Shown here: positions 13,819 to 15,806 of the stretch, in pieces | Layout: every line of letters starts with the position of its first letter | Numbering within the stretch: position 1 is the first letter of the stretch | From: Arcicella sp043769985 | Lineage (GTDB): Bacteria > Bacteroidota > Bacteroidia > Cytophagales > Spirosomataceae | Direction of reading: 5' to 3' | DNA length: 15,806 nt | Assembly: GCA_043769985.1 (NCBI GenBank) | Contig: JAYVIV010000194.1 | Coordinates: 1-15,806, forward strand | Made by a program: the position numbers and the translations under genes | Notes under the pieces: model-generated | Told to the model about the DNA's origin: nothing | Databases searched by the model: none | The model's input: the letters and a program-made list of their open reading frames with translations, nothing else

Positions 13819-15075
13819 TTACAGACTTCTTGGGTCTGTTATCACGCCAGTTAAAGCCGAAGCCGCCACTACGGCAGGACTCGTAAGGTAAATCTGAGCA
13901 TTTTTACTACCCATTCTACCTTTCATATTTCTATTACCAGCACTCAAAACGATGTCGCCATCACCTGCAACGCCCGTGTGAATACCCGCACATGAAGCAC
14001 AGGATGGCGTATCAACTGCCACGCCCGCTTCCATTAAATCAGTAATATATCCCGCTTTGATAGCATCTAAGTAAATCTGAGTTGAGGCAGGAACTAACAT
14101 AAAATTTACATCTCTATGCACTTGTTTTCCTTTCAGAATTCTGGCTATCATTTCAATATCTTCCAATCGTCCGTTCGTACATGTGCCTACAAAAGCTTTG
14201 TTGAATTTTGTGCCTTGAACTTCCTCTACTCGTCTGACTTCATCTAATTTATCAGGCATTGAAATGGTTGGTACTAAGTTAGTTACATCGACTTCGTAAA
14301 CTTTTTCATAAACTGCATCTGAATCTGACAAAACATAATTCCAATTACCTTTTTGAACAGGACTGAGAAATTCTGCCGTTGTGGCATCGGGGGCAATGAT
14401 TCCATTTTTTGCTCCTAAATCAACGGTCATATTGCACAAAGTCATTCTCCCTGCCATTCCCAAATCTGAAATTGCAGGACCGTCAAACTCAATAGTTTTA
14501 TAAATTAAATGACCATTCCAGTGCATCATTCCCATAATGTGGAGGCTCAAATCTTTTGCCATCACCCACGGTTGCCATTTACCCGTAATATGAAATTTTA
14601 CCGTCTCGGGAACTCTAAACCATGACTTTCCAGTAGCCATTGCCACGGCAGCATCTGAAACCGAAACTGCATTGCCTACCGCACCGACGGCACCATAAGT
14701 ATTAGCGTGTGAATCTGTACCAATTGATAAAGTACCGGGTAAAACGTGACCTTGTTCCACCATGATTTGATGAGCAATTCCCTGACGACCTAAATCATAA
14801 AAATGCTTTATGTCATGAGATTTTACTGCCTCTCGCCATTGATTCAAAAGCGTTGCAAAGGCTGGAGTTGGAGGAGGCACTAAGTGGTCAGAAACACAGA
14901 TAACTCGTTCTTTATCAAATACTTCTGCTTTTCCCAGAGAATCGAAAGCTTTAAATGTTTCTGTTCCAAGATAGTCCATCGTCATGACGGATTGAATGTT
15001 TGTCCATACCAATTGCCCAGGCACTACTTTATCACGACCAGAATTGATCGCCATTATTTTTTCTGTGATGGTCAT
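13819..15075 (-). CDS. Aconitase/3-isopropylmalate dehydratase-family large subunit (copy 2)
   Basis: 418 residues, the same subfamily as the protein at 1198-2415. The catalytic Asp63-His64 (SDHLVP), His102 (GIAHQ), Asp-Ser-His 121-123 and the cluster cysteines Cys299 (GTCTNGR), Cys359 and Cys362 (PSCASCAG) are kept. Several usually constant neighbours differ: DSHANTYG instead of DSHTxTxG, GIAH instead of GICH, and SCASC instead of GCGxC. It is thus more divergent than copy 1, matching the equally unusual small subunit encoded downstream, with which it probably forms the active heterodimer. It would catalyse dehydration, hydration or isomerisation of a hydroxy-dicarboxylate whose identity is unknown. 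The ATG start gives MTITEKIM, parallel to copy 1. It follows the DUF3598-like gene across a 96-base spacer holding a hairpin repeat. Confidence 0.85.
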   Translation of the reverse strand: MTITEKIMAINSGRDKVVPGQLVWTNIQSVMTMDYLGTETFKAFDSLGKAEVFDKERVICVSDHLVPPPTPAFATLLNQWREAVKSHDIKHFYDLGRQGIAHQIMVEQGHVLPGTLSIGTDSHANTYGAVGAVGNAVSVSDAAVAMATGKSWFRVPETVKFHITGKWQPWVMAKDLSLHIMGMMHWNGHLIYKTIEFDGPAISDLGMAGRMTLCNMTVDLGAKNGIIAPDATTAEFLSPVQKGNWNYVLSDSDAVYEKVYEVDVTNLVPTISMPDKLDEVRRVEEVQGTKFNKAFVGTCTNGRLEDIEMIARILKGKQVHRDVNFMLVPASTQIYLDAIKAGYITDLMEAGVAVDTPSCASCAGIHTGVAGDGDIVLSAGNRNMKGRMGSKNAQIYLTSPAVVAASALTGVITDPRSL

Positions 15076-15100
15076 GTTTTTAGTTGTGATTTATGAATTA

Positions 15101-15153
15101 GTGATTTAGTGATTTGGAGAAAACAATCATACTCCGAATAATCACTAAATCAC
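15101..15153. repeat. Intergenic inverted repeat between the DUF3598-like and large-subunit genes
   Basis: GTGATTTAGTGATT (15101-15114) and its perfect reverse complement (15140-15153) form a 14-base stem, with a further GGAG/CTCC pairing (15116-15119 with 15132-15135) inside. It is flanked by short direct repeats of the TTAGTGATTTA type. It could be a small dispersed repeat or an RNA hairpin within the operon; there is no T-run, so I do not call it a terminator. Confidence 0.6.
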
Positions 15154-15171
15154 AACTCACTAACTCACAAA

Positions 15172-15684
15172 TTATTTATTGCTCCTCGAAACGCCCATAA
15201 AACGTCTTGAAGCTAAGTTTTCGTAAAATGATTCTGGTATTTCGGACTGAACGGCGGTTTGTCTTTCATCAATCATAGTTAGGCCTTGAAACTCATCATT
15301 CAAAGACCATTTCCAAGTTCTGATTCTATGCTTTTTCTCCTCTCCGATAAAATCTATCATTTCGTAAAGATTTGAACCTGGCTGATCTTTGTAACTCCAT
15401 GTAAGTACCACAGAATCATGTGTTTCCCATGATTTACCCAGAATTCTTGGATTATCAAAAATCAATTCACCTTTTTCATTAAATGCACATACTCCAAAAT
15501 CATGGAGTTCATAATGTCCATCTTCCCAAAAATATTCATTAACTTGATGGTAATGTTGGGTACTTAACATTCTGATTGTGAGTTTACTACGCCATTTTCC
15601 AGCAACTATTCCATCTGGATTTATACGTGTATAGGTGCCTTCCCATATGCCTGTGTGATATGGAAAAAGTCGAAGATTTATCAT
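15172..15684 (-). CDS. DUF3598-like (lipocalin-fold) protein
   Basis: 170 residues, no signal peptide. The N-terminal FPYHTGIWEGTYTRINPDGIVAGKWRSKLTIRM and the run of alternating strands (YHQVNEYFWEDGHYELHDFGVCAFNEKGELIFDNPRILGKSWE, then VVLTWSYKD) look like a lipocalin-type beta-barrel of the DUF3598 kind, where a WEGTY motif opens the barrel. Such proteins may bind a small hydrophobic or aromatic ligand; no enzymatic function is established. It is the most upstream gene of the minus-strand array in the window and precedes the hydro-lyase large subunit, so it may be the first gene of the operon. The ATG at 15684 places the WEGTY motif at residues 14-18. Confidence 0.55.
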   Translation of the reverse strand: MINLRLFPYHTGIWEGTYTRINPDGIVAGKWRSKLTIRMLSTQHYHQVNEYFWEDGHYELHDFGVCAFNEKGELIFDNPRILGKSWETHDSVVLTWSYKDQPGSNLYEMIDFIGEEKKHRIRTWKWSLNDEFQGLTMIDERQTAVQSEIPESFYENLASRRFMGVSRSNK

Positions 15685-15757
15685 ATTTTTTTAATAATTA
15701 AAAAGAAAAAATCATTACTGAGCGGTACGCTATTTGTTAAGCGGTTGAAAACAGTAT

Positions 15758-15779
15758 AACTAATTGATTATCAATAGTT
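15758..15779. promoter_or_regulatory. Imperfect palindrome upstream of the gene array
   Basis: ATTGATTATCAAT (15763-15775) is a perfect palindrome around one central base, extended by AACT/AGTT with a one-base offset. It lies about 75-95 bases upstream of the first start codon of the minus-strand array, where an operator for a transcription factor could sit. AT-rich palindromes arise easily by chance, and no regulator gene is in view. The rest of 15685-15806 shows no clear TAnnTTTG promoter. Confidence 0.2.
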
Positions 15780-15806
15780 TTTGTTAAAGAGTTTTTAAGT
15801 ACCAAC

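Overview
The window looks like chromosomal DNA of a Bacteroidota, probably a Cytophagales-type organism. It is AT-rich, start codons mostly lack Shine-Dalgarno sequences, TAnnTTTG-like -7 boxes occur, and spacers carry short hairpin repeats such as a CCCCCGAAGGGGG element. The protein families (DUF819 carrier, 'four helix bundle' protein, secreted S8 protease with a large insert) also fit. The assignment rests on these features only.

Layout, read along the minus strand (right to left), which carries all genes but one: a lipocalin-like DUF3598-type protein (15684-15172); an aconitase/isopropylmalate-dehydratase-type large subunit (15075-13819); a four-helix-bundle gene broken by an in-frame TAA (13725-13357); a divergent small (swivel) subunit (13311-12778); an HpcH/HpaI aldolase (12648-11881); a HapK-like small dimeric alpha/beta-barrel protein (11786-11475); an SDR dehydrogenase (11362-10529); a ParE-type toxin-antitoxin pair (10478-9970) closed by a clear terminator; and a hydantoinase/oxoprolinase A-type protein (9867-7789). 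A lone plus-strand DUF819 membrane protein (6527-7690) follows. The minus strand then resumes with an anchored hypothetical protein, a GNAT acetyltransferase, a pentonate-type IlvD/Edd dehydratase (5192-3483), an HMG-CoA-lyase-like enzyme (3369-2473), a second aconitase-type large subunit (2415-1198), and the N-terminal part of a secreted subtilisin-like protease (1029 to the edge).

The main interest is the set of catabolic-looking enzymes: two Fe-S hydro-lyase large subunits, one altered small subunit, an IlvD/Edd dehydratase, an HMG-CoA-lyase-like carbon-carbon lyase, a pyruvate-type class II aldolase, an SDR oxidoreductase and an orphan HyuA. Together they could dehydrate, isomerise, oxidise and cleave a hydroxylated or branched carboxylic acid. 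I infer an undescribed carboxylate or sugar-acid catabolic locus; the substrate cannot be read from the sequence. The small subunit is the most unusual component: the Ser-Ser-Arg active-site motif of the aconitase superfamily is replaced and the loop lengthened by one residue.

Four of the spacers in the right half carry inverted or tandem repeat elements, and one spacer holds the toxin-antitoxin pair, so the putative operon seems to have been repeatedly invaded by small elements.
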